This document shows positions 55,329-64,000 of a DNA stretch of 64,000 nt, in pieces. Within the stretch, counting starts at the first letter, position 1. Every line of letters begins with the position of its first letter. The translations under genes and the position numbers were made by a program. The stretch spans positions 1-64,000 of the forward strand of contig JAKSIH010000007.1 in NCBI GenBank assembly GCA_024398935.1, in the 5' to 3' direction. The DNA comes from Fibrobacter sp. (GTDB lineage: Bacteria > Fibrobacterota > Fibrobacteria > Fibrobacterales > Fibrobacteraceae). A model generated the notes under the pieces. That model saw nothing but the letters and a program-made list of their open reading frames with translations, had not been told where the DNA came from and searched no databases.

Positions 55329-56993
55329 TTACTTTGCGTTACGGACAATAAAGTTCTTGACGCCGGGAATACGCACCAGGTAGACGCCCTGCTTCTGGGC
55401 AGTAGCCTTGCTTACGCGGTTTCCACGCATATCGAAGTACTGGGCTTTTTCGAGATTCAGCGCAGCGCCTACAGACAGAGTCCGGCCAACAGCATCCGAG
55501 CAGCCTTCGCAAGGAACGGGGTCAATCACCGGGTCTGTTACCACAGGATCCTTTTCCGGATCCACGCCGGTCTGTCCAGAAACCTTCTTGAACTCCACAT
55601 AGTCAATGTCGATCCAGGAGTTGGTGATTTCAAGCTTCAGTTCGTGTTCGCCAGCCTTGAGGGTAGCCTTGCCGCCGCTTACTGTGGTAAATTCGCCAAA
55701 GCCCTTACCCTCGTTAACGAGGTCCTCGCCAATCTTCTTATCGTCGATGTAGAGAGCAAAGCTGCCGGTGCCATTGTCGCCAGCCACCAGAGCGGAAATC
55801 TCATAGTCACCATCTTCAGCGACCTTCACGGAATACTTCATCCAGTCGCCCTTCTCGCAGTAACCCACCACCATACCCATATTGGGCTGGTAAATATCTA
55901 CGTCATCCTTACGGAGGATTCCGCCTTCGTTACCCTTGTTGTTATCGTGATAGGCAACTTCGGCACCGCCCTTGTTATAGTTTTCAGCCTGGACCTTGCC
56001 CGGGATTTCAATGACATCCACGTAGGGACCGTATTCTTCAGGAGGTTCATCGGGAACTACGGAGTTTTCCGGATTCACAAGGTCCACTGCCGGAGCGTTA
56101 GGGTCGATGGTCTTGTCGATAAGCTTCAGCATTTCAGAAGCGTAACGCTTGCCCAGTTCAATGACACCTTCGCGACCAAAGTGGTAGGGGTCCTTGCCAT
56201 TACCCTTCAGGCCCTTGGAGGATGCCAGGCCGAACTTCTTGAAGTTGTTCTTGAGCATGGCGATGCCCGGATTCTTGCTGGAGCAGCAGGCGCCAGATTC
56301 CTGGAGCATTTCGCCTGCAACAAAGGGAACATCATTCTCGTTCAGGCCGAGAGCGTCGATGACGTCCTTGTAGGTCTTGTAAACGGTTCTGCGCCAGTTG
56401 TCGTCAACGCCGTCAGATTCGCCCTGATGGAAAATGAAGCCCTTGATGACGCCCACCTGCTGAGCCTTCTTGGCAAGTTCCACGATACGTCCCGGAGGAT
56501 TGTTGTCGTAATCCTTGGGCCAGCCCCAGGACATAATGTCCTTGCCGTCGCCTTTGAAGTAAGATTCGTACTGGTCCTTGTCGAAGGCGCGGATACTTAC
56601 GGCACCGATGGCCACCGGAATAATACCCACGGTCACACCCGGAAGGGAATCCACCATGGCGCGGCCAAAGTAGTCCGCCGGAGAGAGCTGCTCAAAAGCA
56701 TGGAACATGGGGGGAATTGCCGGATACCACTCGCCCATCTTGATGGACTGATTGGTTTGGCCCTTACGGCTGCTTGCATTTGCCGTATGGGAGGCAAGCA
56801 TCAGGAAATTCTTAGGATTGGTCGCCTGGTCTACAGAGGGAACGATTTCGCCGTTACCCGCCATATTGGACTGACCGTAAGCGATATAAATATGAAAATT
56901 CGGGTTCGGAGCGGCACTTGCACTTGCCGCAAATAAGGAAAGGCCAAATGTCATGGAAGCTACAGCGTAGCCCAACTTCTTCAACACACCCAT
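55329..56993 (-). CDS. Secreted CE6 acetylxylan esterase with CBM6
   Basis: Removes acetyl groups from xylan. 554 residues: signal peptide to about 28; SGNH-like CE6 domain about 30-300 with nucleophile Ser42 in YGQSNMAGNG, FHQGESDGVDDNW (block III-like) and the late His in PYHFGREGV. CBM6 second subtype about 325-470 (QAENYNKGGAEVAYHDNN), tail ends GVYLVRIPGVKNFIVRNAK. Adjacent to a second CE6 gene; a tandem CE6 pair working with a GH10 xylanase is known from F. succinogenes S85 (Axe6A/Axe6B). Confidence 0.92.
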   Translation of the reverse strand: MGVLKKLGYAVASMTFGLSLFAASASAAPNPNFHIYIAYGQSNMAGNGEIVPSVDQATNPKNFLMLASHTANASSRKGQTNQSIKMGEWYPAIPPMFHAFEQLSPADYFGRAMVDSLPGVTVGIIPVAIGAVSIRAFDKDQYESYFKGDGKDIMSWGWPKDYDNNPPGRIVELAKKAQQVGVIKGFIFHQGESDGVDDNWRRTVYKTYKDVIDALGLNENDVPFVAGEMLQESGACCSSKNPGIAMLKNNFKKFGLASSKGLKGNGKDPYHFGREGVIELGKRYASEMLKLIDKTIDPNAPAVDLVNPENSVVPDEPPEEYGPYVDVIEIPGKVQAENYNKGGAEVAYHDNNKGNEGGILRKDDVDIYQPNMGMVVGYCEKGDWMKYSVKVAEDGDYEISALVAGDNGTGSFALYIDDKKIGEDLVNEGKGFGEFTTVSGGKATLKAGEHELKLEITNSWIDIDYVEFKKVSGQTGVDPEKDPVVTDPVIDPVPCEGCSDAVGRTLSVGAALNLEKAQYFDMRGNRVSKATAQKQGVYLVRIPGVKNFIVRNAK

Positions 56994-57019
56994 TAGATAC
57001 TCCTTGAGGTTCTACAAAC

Positions 57020-57086
57020 CTAAAGATATCCCCTTTTAGGGTGAAAATTGACAGCCCGGGGCGAGAACTCATGGACAATATATCAA
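57020..57086 (-). promoter_or_regulatory. Operator TGGACAATATATCAA (57072-57086) plus -7 box TATCTTTAG (57020-57028)
   Basis: Distance 51 bp. Serves the CE6 gene at 55329 and the small peptide. Confidence 0.82.
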
Positions 57087-57090
57087 CAGC

Positions 57091-57119
57091 AAAAAGGGCA
57101 AAAACCGAAGTTTTTGCCC
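57091..57119 (-). terminator. Terminator after second CE6 gene
   Basis: Perfect 10-bp stem GGGCAAAAAC / GTTTTTGCCC with loop CGAA; TTTTT follows on the minus strand. Confidence 0.9.
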
Positions 57120-57146
57120 AAATTCCGCAGTTTTACCACAAACCGT

Positions 57147-58769
57147 CTACTTTTCGTTACGCACCACGAATGTTTTTGCCCCCGGAATGCGAACAAGGAA
57201 GGCGCCCTGCTTCTGGGCAGATGCCTTGCTAATGCGATTGCCGGCCATATCGAAATACTGGGCATTATCCATGTTCAACGCATCGGATATCCTGAGACTA
57301 TTTCCAATGGCGTCTGGATTTTCAGAACTACTGGATTCCGGCGTCGGCTCCGTAGAGGAAGATGATTCCACCGGGGCATCCACTTTCTTGAATTCCACAT
57401 AGTCGATGTTCACCCAATCTACTTCAATCTGTATTTTCAGATCGTAGTCACCGGCCTTCAGGGTCACCTTGCCGCCGCTAATATCTTCGTAGGTATCGTA
57501 GTCGGGCCCCTTCTTGGAAACCATGGTCTCGCCAATCTTGTCATCACCCAAGTAGACAGAGATGGCGCCGGTTCCGTTGTCGCCAGCCAGGCGGCCAATC
57601 ACTTCGTATTCGCCATCAGCTTCCACATGAACGGAATACTTCAGCCATTCGCCCTTCTGGCAATAACCTACAGCCATGCCCATACCAGCCTTATAGATAT
57701 CCACGCCGTCACCGCGGTATTCATCGCCCTGGTTCTTGCTATCCATATCGGAATAGGCAACGCCCTGACCGCCCTTGTTGTAATCTTCGGCCTGGACCTT
57801 GCCAGGAATCTTGAACACCTCGCCATAGGGGCCATATTCTTCGGGCTTTTCGCTACCTGCAGAACCGCCACCATACAGAGGAACACTTACAGAGGGCGCG
57901 CTTGGGTCAACAGTCTTGTCAATCAGTTTCAGCATTTCGGTGGCATAGCGCTTACCCATTTCGACATAACCGTCATGGTCAAAGTGCAGGCGGTCGCTCT
58001 GCATGCCCGTCCCCTGGGATTTGGCAACGCCGAACTTTGCAAAATACTTGGAGAGGCCGTTTACGCGGGTGCTCATGCCGTGACAGGCGCCATTGTAAAC
58101 CATCTCACCGGCGACAAAGGGCAATTCCTCCTTAATGCCCAGGTCGTTACGCATGTCGTTATAAGTTTTCTGGACAATCTGCTCCCAGTTACCCATGCCG
58201 CCATCAGTTTCTCCCTGATGGAAAATGAAGCCCTTGATGACACCCACTTCCTGGGCCTTCTTGGCCAGATTGATGATGGCCGCGTAGTCATTGCCCTGGG
58301 AATCGTAATCCTTCGCCCAGTTGGCAAGCCAGCTTTCGGAAGAATTCACATAGCTCTGCCACTGAGCCTTATCAAACAGCTTGATGGAGGCGCCACCCAC
58401 AGCCACGGGAATAATACCGATGGTCACATTGGGCATTTCCTTAGCCATGGTCTTTCCGAAGTAGTCTGCCACAGAAAGGCCTTCCTGGCAATGGAACATA
58501 GGGGGAACCGCCTTGGCCCACTGGCCCTTGGCAAGCTTGATGCTGGTGCCGCCCTTACGGGAACCGCAGTCAATGCCCGAAAGCATGACGAAATTATCCA
58601 CCGGATCCTGGTCGCCAGTCTGAATAGGACCTGCGCCAGCCATATTGCTCTGTCCGTAGGCGATATAAATGTGGAAATTGGGATTGGGGGCCGCTTCGGC
58701 AGTCGTCGCCAGCATGGAAAGCCCAAAAACGCAACAAGCCGCGCCGGCAAACTTGCGGAACAAATTCAT
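57147..58769 (-). CDS. Secreted CE6 acetylxylan esterase with CBM6 (second copy)
   Basis: Paralogue of the neighbouring esterase. 540 residues: signal peptide to about 27; CE6 domain about 30-300 with Ser41 in YGQSNMAGAG, FHQGETDGGMGNW and His in RLHFDHDGYVEMG; CBM6 second subtype about 320-460; Ser-rich linker (ESSSSTEPTPESSSSE); tail ends GAFLVRIPGAKTFVVRNEK. It is the only CBM6 gene without the palindromic operator. Confidence 0.92.
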   Translation of the reverse strand: MNLFRKFAGAACCVFGLSMLATTAEAAPNPNFHIYIAYGQSNMAGAGPIQTGDQDPVDNFVMLSGIDCGSRKGGTSIKLAKGQWAKAVPPMFHCQEGLSVADYFGKTMAKEMPNVTIGIIPVAVGGASIKLFDKAQWQSYVNSSESWLANWAKDYDSQGNDYAAIINLAKKAQEVGVIKGFIFHQGETDGGMGNWEQIVQKTYNDMRNDLGIKEELPFVAGEMVYNGACHGMSTRVNGLSKYFAKFGVAKSQGTGMQSDRLHFDHDGYVEMGKRYATEMLKLIDKTVDPSAPSVSVPLYGGGSAGSEKPEEYGPYGEVFKIPGKVQAEDYNKGGQGVAYSDMDSKNQGDEYRGDGVDIYKAGMGMAVGYCQKGEWLKYSVHVEADGEYEVIGRLAGDNGTGAISVYLGDDKIGETMVSKKGPDYDTYEDISGGKVTLKAGDYDLKIQIEVDWVNIDYVEFKKVDAPVESSSSTEPTPESSSSENPDAIGNSLRISDALNMDNAQYFDMAGNRISKASAQKQGAFLVRIPGAKTFVVRNEK

Positions 58770-58920
58770 ACAACACTCCTCTTTTTACCCAAACACCGCC
58801 TTAAATATACTTTAATATTAAACTAAAATCACAATTCTTACACACCTATCTTTTAATTGCAAAAACACACTGCAGAAAAAAAAGAAAAGCCCCAAAAAAA
58901 TTCAACGCCCTCTAGTGCAT
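58770..58920 (-). promoter_or_regulatory. Promoter of second CE6 gene, no operator
   Basis: TATATTTAAG at 58800-58809 fits the -7 box. At the place where the operator should be centred (about 58860) the sequence is TTAATTGCAAAAACA, which does not match. Confidence 0.6.
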
Positions 58921-58953
58921 AAAAAAGGAACACCCCGATTGCTCGGGGCGTCC
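58921..58953 (-). terminator. Terminator after GH30 gene
   Basis: Stem CCCCGA / TCGGGG extended by GGA/TCC with small mismatches; TTTTTT follows on the minus strand. Confidence 0.87.
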
Positions 58954-59011
58954 TTTGGTATTTGGTGTTTTGGTTTGGGACTTTTTACCGCATGGGTAGC
59001 GCCTGGAGCAA

Positions 59012-61192
59012 CTACTTTACGGAAACTTTTTTCATCAGACCGTTAGCGGACTTGACAATGTACACACCGGCATCCTTGACCAGGTTTGCAGTAGCCTTCT
59101 TCAAATCCTGGGGCATTGCCAGAACCTTACCCAGGAACTGACCGTTCAAGCTAAATACTTCGTAATCCTGAGCCTGGGCCATTTCGAAGTGAACATCGCG
59201 AATTGCATCGGGATCCTTGTCAGTTGCAACGGGATCCTTGTCAGTATTGGGATTTTCCGGATCAGTTACTGCAGGATCTTCAGGATCCACAACCGGTTCC
59301 GGGTCGGTAGCATTCTTACCCTCGACAAAGGTGAAGTAATCCACATCCATCCAGTCGCCTGTGACCAGGAACTTCATCACATGCTTACCAGCGGTGAGGG
59401 AGACATTCACCTGGACCTTGCCGAATTCCTCGAAGTCGCCTTCAGTTGCGGTTACAGTCTTCGGAACTACGATAGTATCGGAGAAAGCCTTATTGTCCAT
59501 GAACATCTGGAAGCTTGCGGTACCGTTGCTGGAAGCCACATAGGCAAACATGGTGTAGTCGCCCGCCTTCTTTACATCCACGGTGTATTCCAGCCATTCG
59601 CCAGCCTGGTTGTAACCGATAACCTTGCCGAACTTCTTTTCGTAGATGTCAACGCCAGTATCCTTACGGTAGTCGCTGTTGCCGTGATTTTCGGGATCGT
59701 TGTCATTGTAGGCAATATTGCTGTTGCCGTTTTCGTCCTTGCCGGAGCCGGAAACATCAAAGTCTTCCGCTTCAATCTTACCCGGAATTGCCCAGGCCTT
59801 GCCGCCGAAAGGTTCCTGAGGAACAACAACCTGGGGGCCAACGCCAACCAAGGTCACGATACAGTCCTTATTGGTAGCGCCGGATTCCATCTTGATGGTC
59901 ACGGAACCATTCTTTGCTTCCACCTCGCCTTCGTACTTGGCGTTTTTAGCCTCGGAAGTAGTGTACACATGGAAGGACTGGATGGTAGAATTGGGAACAT
60001 TCACCGTAACGGTCTTGCCATTCTTGTAGTCGCGGTTTACGAGAACCACCGTAGTGGTATCGCCATCGGCACTCTTATAGGCAGATGCGTAAACATGAGT
60101 TTCGGGATTTGCTGTAGCGCCAACGCGGATTGCACCGGGGCGAACAAAGCGGGCAAACTGAGAAAGAATGTAGCCGCGCTTGGAAATCTTACCGATTTCG
60201 CCGGAAGGAATCTGCAACTTGTTGCCGAAATCCTTTTCCATAATCAGGCCGTAGCAACGACGGATGTACCACCAGGTGTACTGGCTGAAGTTACCCACAA
60301 CCATGGCACGGTGAATTTCGTAACCCACGTCCATTGCACGGACAGTGTCCACCTTGTAGGCATTAGCCTGGTCACCGGTACCCATCACGGTACGCCAGTA
60401 GTTACCGCTGCCCTGGCTTTCGGTGTAGTGTTCGGTCATCCAGCGCTCCACCTTCTTCTGGTCAGCCAGAGAGTAGGCAAACCAGGAGTCAGCAGTCTTT
60501 GCATCGCTAGCATAAAAATGAGCGCCAAGAATATCCCAGTTCTTAAGGGCGTTGGCATCGTTCAAGACATTGTCGTAAAGCTTCTTCTGGTAGGCAAAGG
60601 ATTCGGTGGAAATCACCTTGGTTCCATGCTTACGCATCTGACCGGCATAGTTCTTGGTGAAGTTGTAAATTTCATCTACAGACCAGCAAGCCCATTCAGA
60701 GCACCAGTCCGGTTCGTTACTGATGGAAAGGCCATACAGGGGAACGCCCTGGCCCTTCATGTATTCAGCAAAGCTGTTCAGGTGATCCACATAATTCTGG
60801 TAGTTGCTTGCGGCAATATGCTGGTTACCACCTGCGTACTGGGAAGTCCAGGGGGTCGCGTAAAGGATAAAATCATCACCAGCGTATTTCTTGGCCCACT
60901 TGGCAGCCTGGACTTCCTTACCGAAGTCATTCTTGTTGCCATTTACCGGAATACGGAGGGTGTTAAGGCCCAAGGTTCCGTCGCCCGTGCCGAAAGCGAT
61001 CTTTGCATCGGCTTCAGAGAGGCCTGCACCGCCCTGCCATGTATTGTGGACCATGCCACCGAAACCGCGAATCACCTGATGTTCTTCGCTCAGGTTGACA
61101 TTAACTGTAGAAGCGTTTGCAAGGCCAAACAGACCTGCGACAAGGCTTGCGCCCAATGCGATGCGGCTAAAGCCGTTCTTTAAATTCTTCAT
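59012..61192 (-). CDS. Secreted GH30 glucuronoxylanase-type enzyme with CBM6
   Basis: Predicted to cut xylan next to methylglucuronic acid side chains. Start at 61192 (MKNLKNGFSR, 726 residues); the ATG three codons earlier overlaps the GGGA ribosome-binding site. Signal peptide to about 27; opens with HQVIRGFGGM; acid/base Glu160 in SISNEPDW, nucleophile Glu254 in WMTEHYTE. WWYIRRCYGLI (307-317) matches the Arg/Tyr motif by which GH30 subfamily 8 enzymes hold the glucuronate. Beta side-domain to about 460, CBM6 about 470-620, DPENP-type linker, tail ends GVYIVKSANGLMKKVSVK. Confidence 0.93.
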   Translation of the reverse strand: MKNLKNGFSRIALGASLVAGLFGLANASTVNVNLSEEHQVIRGFGGMVHNTWQGGAGLSEADAKIAFGTGDGTLGLNTLRIPVNGNKNDFGKEVQAAKWAKKYAGDDFILYATPWTSQYAGGNQHIAASNYQNYVDHLNSFAEYMKGQGVPLYGLSISNEPDWCSEWACWSVDEIYNFTKNYAGQMRKHGTKVISTESFAYQKKLYDNVLNDANALKNWDILGAHFYASDAKTADSWFAYSLADQKKVERWMTEHYTESQGSGNYWRTVMGTGDQANAYKVDTVRAMDVGYEIHRAMVVGNFSQYTWWYIRRCYGLIMEKDFGNKLQIPSGEIGKISKRGYILSQFARFVRPGAIRVGATANPETHVYASAYKSADGDTTTVVLVNRDYKNGKTVTVNVPNSTIQSFHVYTTSEAKNAKYEGEVEAKNGSVTIKMESGATNKDCIVTLVGVGPQVVVPQEPFGGKAWAIPGKIEAEDFDVSGSGKDENGNSNIAYNDNDPENHGNSDYRKDTGVDIYEKKFGKVIGYNQAGEWLEYTVDVKKAGDYTMFAYVASSNGTASFQMFMDNKAFSDTIVVPKTVTATEGDFEEFGKVQVNVSLTAGKHVMKFLVTGDWMDVDYFTFVEGKNATDPEPVVDPEDPAVTDPENPNTDKDPVATDKDPDAIRDVHFEMAQAQDYEVFSLNGQFLGKVLAMPQDLKKATANLVKDAGVYIVKSANGLMKKVSVK

Positions 61193-61230
61193 AATGCACA
61201 TCCCATTTTACGGTAAACCAACCCGTTAAT

Positions 61231-61297
61231 CTAAAGATATCTTCCTATACTCCAATCAGAAATACTCCAAAAGCAAATCCCGTGGATAATTTATCAA
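61231..61297 (-). promoter_or_regulatory. Operator TGGATAATTTATCAA (61283-61297) plus -7 box TATCTTTAG (61231-61239)
   Basis: Distance 51 bp. Serves the GH30 gene. A run of twelve C/ten A follows the operator on the plus strand. Confidence 0.82.
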
Positions 61298-61310
61298 CGC
61301 CCCCCCCCCC

Positions 61311-61343
61311 AAAAAAAAGAGAACCTCCCGGGTTCCCGGGAGG
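61311..61343 (-). terminator. Terminator of the orphan operator-controlled transcript
   Basis: Stem CCTCCCGG / CCGGGAGG with loop GTTC, followed on the minus strand by TTCTCTTTTTTTT. It lies about 55 bases beyond the -7 box of the orphan promoter. Confidence 0.85.
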
Positions 61344-61399
61344 CTTCTGTTTGGATGTGTTTATGGAGATCGTTGGGCAATGTTTCAGCCCTACATTTA

Positions 61400-61465
61400 C
61401 AAATGTACCCCTTTTTTCAGCGGTTAATACAAGCAATTTCATCATTTTTATGGACAATCTGTCCA
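61400..61465 (-). promoter_or_regulatory. Orphan operator TGGACAATCTGTCCA (61451-61465) plus -7 box TACATTTG (61400-61407)
   Basis: A perfect palindrome (extended ATGGACA-atc-TGTCCAT) and a perfect -7 consensus at exactly 51 bp, but no gene follows: only about 50-85 bases to the terminator at 61311-61343. Confidence 0.75.
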
Positions 61466-61498
61466 TGGGCCCATCGCAAAAATCCCCCGCAAACAAAC

Positions 61499-61538
61499 CA
61501 AAAAAAACAGAAACATCCCAGGAAAAATCCCAGGATGC
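61499..61538 (-). terminator. Probable terminator after last GH43 gene
   Basis: Weak stem CATCC / GGATG (61514-61537) enclosing two direct copies of cccagga; TTTCTGTTTTTTTT follows on the minus strand. Confidence 0.5.
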
Positions 61539-61569
61539 TTCCGATGTCTTATGCTTGGAATTTCAAGAA

Positions 61570-63897
61570 CTAGCGAATGGAACGAACCTTGGAAACCATG
61601 CCCGTCGCGCGGTTACGGATCAGGCAAACGCCCTGGCCCTTTGCAGCGGAGGTCTTCTGCCACAAGGCAGATGCTTCAGCCATGTTCCTTGCCTTGACGC
61701 TTTCGAGCTTGTTACCCTTCAGGTCGAAAACATCGAACTGCATCATGGCAGGAGCGTGCAGCACAACCTTCTGGCCGGCAATAGCGTCGGGAAGGGAATC
61801 GCTAGGTGTGGGATCCTTCGGGTCAACCACGGGATTTTCAGGATCTTCAGAACCTTCAGGGTCCTTCACGATGGGATCCGGGTCCTTTTCGCCCTTGTTC
61901 ACGAAGTTGATGTAGTCGATGTCCATCCAGTCGCCTGTGACGGTAAAGCGAAGGACATGTTCGCCCTTGGTAAGCTTCACGTCGGCACTTACCTTGTTGT
62001 AGTCATCGTAATTCTCTTCGCCAGCGGATGCTGCGGGAACCGCGATTTCCTCGGTAATGTCCTTGCCGTCCATAGAGAGCTGGAAACTGGAAGTGTTATT
62101 TGCGGAAGCAACAGCGGCAAACAGGGTGTAGTCACCGTCAGCGGCAACATTCACAGTGTATTCCAGCCATTCGCCCTTCTGGTTGTAACCTACGACAACG
62201 CGGTTGTTGGACTTCTTGTACAGATCCACGCCGGTATCCTTGCGGTAATCGCTGTCACCGTGGTTTTCTGCATCGTTATCGCTATAGGAAGCGTATTCAT
62301 CGCCGCGGCCAGTGCCCGGAATGTCGAAGTCTTCCATCTGGATGGTGCCAGGAATTGCCCACGGCTTGTTTCCTTCATTGAAGGCCTTCTGCGGTTCCGG
62401 AGGAGTCTTGCCGCTACCTTCGAAGCCCCAGCCCTTGATAGCCATGGTGGAGTCCTGAGAACCCTTGAACACCAGGAACAGCTGCTCCACAATGCCGGAG
62501 AGGCCATCTACATCGCAGGAAGTTTCTGCGAAGGTGTTCTTGGAACCGGTCTTCTTGAGGGTACAGGAGCCAGCCAAGGTACCCGTTGCAGAGCCCTTGC
62601 GGATTTCAATCTTGTTGTTGTCGGCAGTGCTTGCCGCTTCTACGGTGAAGCCCGTTGCACCCTTGCCGAAATCTACACCGGAAACACGAATCCAGGATTC
62701 GCTACGGCTAGCCAGCGGCAGCAGGAGGCTACCGGAAACCTTGCCCGGAGCATAGAGAGAACGGCTACGGACACCCTTCTGCTTGGAGCTGGTGAGAGCC
62801 GGATACCAATCGTAGGGGTCGAAATTTTCAATCTGCTTCGGGCCATCGTTAGTGCAGACCACCTGCTTGATGGTACCGTCGGCGTTGTAGAACATTTCGT
62901 CTACGGAAACGCTACGATGATATCCCGGATCCGGATTGGGTTTACCGTCATCGGCAGGAATGATTTCCAAACCATCGTGGCCCTTGGCAATACGACGGTC
63001 ATGATAAACTACATAGGAATGGCCCTTGAATTCGGCAATACCGTGATGGTTGTTGTTGCCGTTGATGCTCTTGCCATTCATGCTGGGGTCACCAAGGATA
63101 GTTCCCTTCCAGGTAAAGGGGCCCATGGGGCTAGAGCCCATACCATAGTCGATGGTAGGTGCGCCCTGCTGCCAGCCAGTACTGTAGGAGAAGTAGTAAG
63201 TGCCCTTGTGCTTATGGATGTAGGAAGCTTCCAGCATCTTACGAGTAGAAAGGCCATTCACCTTCACATGAGCGCCAGTCCCCACCGGAGCAGTCTTTGC
63301 ATCGTTCAGCTTCACAACGTCGAAGTTGTCGGTATTGGGACGGCTAGTGCTTTCGCCGCCACCCCAGGTAACATAGGTGGTACCGTCGTCATCGATAAAA
63401 ATACCCGGGTCAAAGCACCAGGCTACACCATCGCAGCCAATAAGGCCGTTTCGACCGCCCACAAGCTTATCGCTGCCATTGCCTACCGCATTGGACCAGG
63501 GGCCGGCCATGCTGTCGGCCTTGATGTAACCGATACCGCCGCCACCGCCATCGGGGAACACGATATAAAGCTTACCCGTCTTGGGGTCAGCCGCAATGCC
63601 TGCAGCCCAAATATCGTTGATACCGCTTACCTGACGAGCGTCATAGATAATACCGAAGTCCGTCCAGTTCTGCATATCCTTAGAACGGAAACCGTAAAGA
63701 GCCTTGATATTGTAGCCAGTTGCGTTATATGCAGCCGGATCGTCAGAGTCCGTGATGATATAGAAGTATTCATCATCGGCAGCAGCACCCGGGTCAGCCA
63801 GGTAATGATAGGTGGAAATCGGATTGTAGGCCAAGGCGCTTGCACCCAATCCAAAGGCAGCCGTAAGAGTCAGAGCTCTCCTAAAAACCTTTTTCAT
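61570..63897 (-). CDS. Secreted GH43 enzyme (arabinofuranosidase type) with beta-sandwich and CBM6
   Basis: 775 residues: signal peptide to about 23; GH43 propeller about 25-345 with Asp35 (YLADPGAAADDE), Asp163 (CFDPGIFIDDDG) and Glu223 (MLEASYIHKHKGTYYF); beta-sandwich about 390-505 (ESWIRVSGVDFGKGATGFTVEA, Cys pair) of CBM6-like type; CBM6 first subtype about 525-680 (QMEDFDIPGTG); tail about 715-775 ending GVCLIRNRATGMVSKVRSIR. This domain order (GH43, sandwich, CBM6, Fibrobacter tail) resembles the characterised F. succinogenes arabinofuranosidase, but activity cannot be fixed by eye. Confidence 0.9.
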   Translation of the reverse strand: MKKVFRRALTLTAAFGLGASALAYNPISTYHYLADPGAAADDEYFYIITDSDDPAAYNATGYNIKALYGFRSKDMQNWTDFGIIYDARQVSGINDIWAAGIAADPKTGKLYIVFPDGGGGGIGYIKADSMAGPWSNAVGNGSDKLVGGRNGLIGCDGVAWCFDPGIFIDDDGTTYVTWGGGESTSRPNTDNFDVVKLNDAKTAPVGTGAHVKVNGLSTRKMLEASYIHKHKGTYYFSYSTGWQQGAPTIDYGMGSSPMGPFTWKGTILGDPSMNGKSINGNNNHHGIAEFKGHSYVVYHDRRIAKGHDGLEIIPADDGKPNPDPGYHRSVSVDEMFYNADGTIKQVVCTNDGPKQIENFDPYDWYPALTSSKQKGVRSRSLYAPGKVSGSLLLPLASRSESWIRVSGVDFGKGATGFTVEAASTADNNKIEIRKGSATGTLAGSCTLKKTGSKNTFAETSCDVDGLSGIVEQLFLVFKGSQDSTMAIKGWGFEGSGKTPPEPQKAFNEGNKPWAIPGTIQMEDFDIPGTGRGDEYASYSDNDAENHGDSDYRKDTGVDLYKKSNNRVVVGYNQKGEWLEYTVNVAADGDYTLFAAVASANNTSSFQLSMDGKDITEEIAVPAASAGEENYDDYNKVSADVKLTKGEHVLRFTVTGDWMDIDYINFVNKGEKDPDPIVKDPEGSEDPENPVVDPKDPTPSDSLPDAIAGQKVVLHAPAMMQFDVFDLKGNKLESVKARNMAEASALWQKTSAAKGQGVCLIRNRATGMVSKVRSIR

Positions 63898-63942
63898 ACA
63901 TCACTCCATACATAAATTCCGCACCGTGCGGAACTAACCATT

Positions 63943-64000
63943 CTAAATGTATGTCCATTCCAACCTAAAATATTACGCGTAAAAGCAATCCTTATGGACA
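63943..64000 (-). promoter_or_regulatory. Operator half TGGACA (63995-64000, cut by window end) plus -7 box TACATTTAG (63943-63951)
   Basis: If complete, the palindrome would be centred at 64002, 51 bp from the -7 box, as in the others. Serves the GH43 gene at 61570. Confidence 0.65.

Overview
The window looks like a chromosomal piece of a Fibrobacter species (FCB group, relative of the rumen cellulolytic F. succinogenes). The reasons are FISUMP-type lipoproteins, many secreted plant-cell-wall enzymes sharing CBM6 modules and one C-terminal tail, a Bacteroidota-like -7 promoter box (TAnnTTTG/A), and intergenic repeats of the 'caggatgac' and 'ttagtgg' type. This assignment is inference from gene content; no database search was run. 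Almost all genes lie on the minus strand.

Layout. 1-500: eight copies of a 47-bp tandem repeat. 510-2381: a GH9 endoglucanase. 2717-9942: a housekeeping block read right to left, rpsB-tsf / pyrH-frr-uppS-cdsA / galE-dxr. 10183-12541: a small operon of tcdA with an HPr-kinase-like protein, an S26-type peptidase and a PqqD-like protein, which resembles an orphan RiPP-type module. 12715-13569: rplM-rpsI, in which rpsI appears to start at AUC. 13927-34134: GH10, GH10, CE1 (plus strand), a DUF4153 membrane protein (plus strand), GH95, GH2, GH43 and a beta-helix enzyme. 34354-44007: a non-CAZyme island with an AAA-ATPase/PD-(D/E)xK protein and a complete diversity-generating retroelement (DGR). 44434-63897: GH5, GH27, CE1, GH43, an unassigned clan GH-A enzyme, two CE6 acetylxylan esterases, a 27-residue membrane peptide, GH30 and GH43.

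The enzymes make up an arabinoglucuronoxylan-degrading set: GH10 and GH30 cut the backbone, GH43 enzymes and GH95/GH27/GH2 take off side-chain sugars, and CE1/CE6 remove feruloyl and acetyl groups. Fifteen of them carry CBM6 modules and a related C-terminal tail that may be a sorting signal. Fourteen of these fifteen genes are preceded by a 15-bp palindrome (consensus TKGAYAnnnTRTCMA). Its centre lies 51 bp (once 52) upstream of the first base of a TAnnTTTR -7 box. This looks like one shared operator, and a fifteenth promoter with it drives no visible gene.

The DGR is the other outstanding system. An outer-membrane-like protein, a FISUMP lipoprotein and a 1023-residue lipoprotein with the variable repeat are followed by a MutS-like/Avd-like accessory protein, the template repeat and a reverse transcriptase. 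Template and variable repeat are both 181 bp long and differ at 22 positions, 21 of them template adenines.
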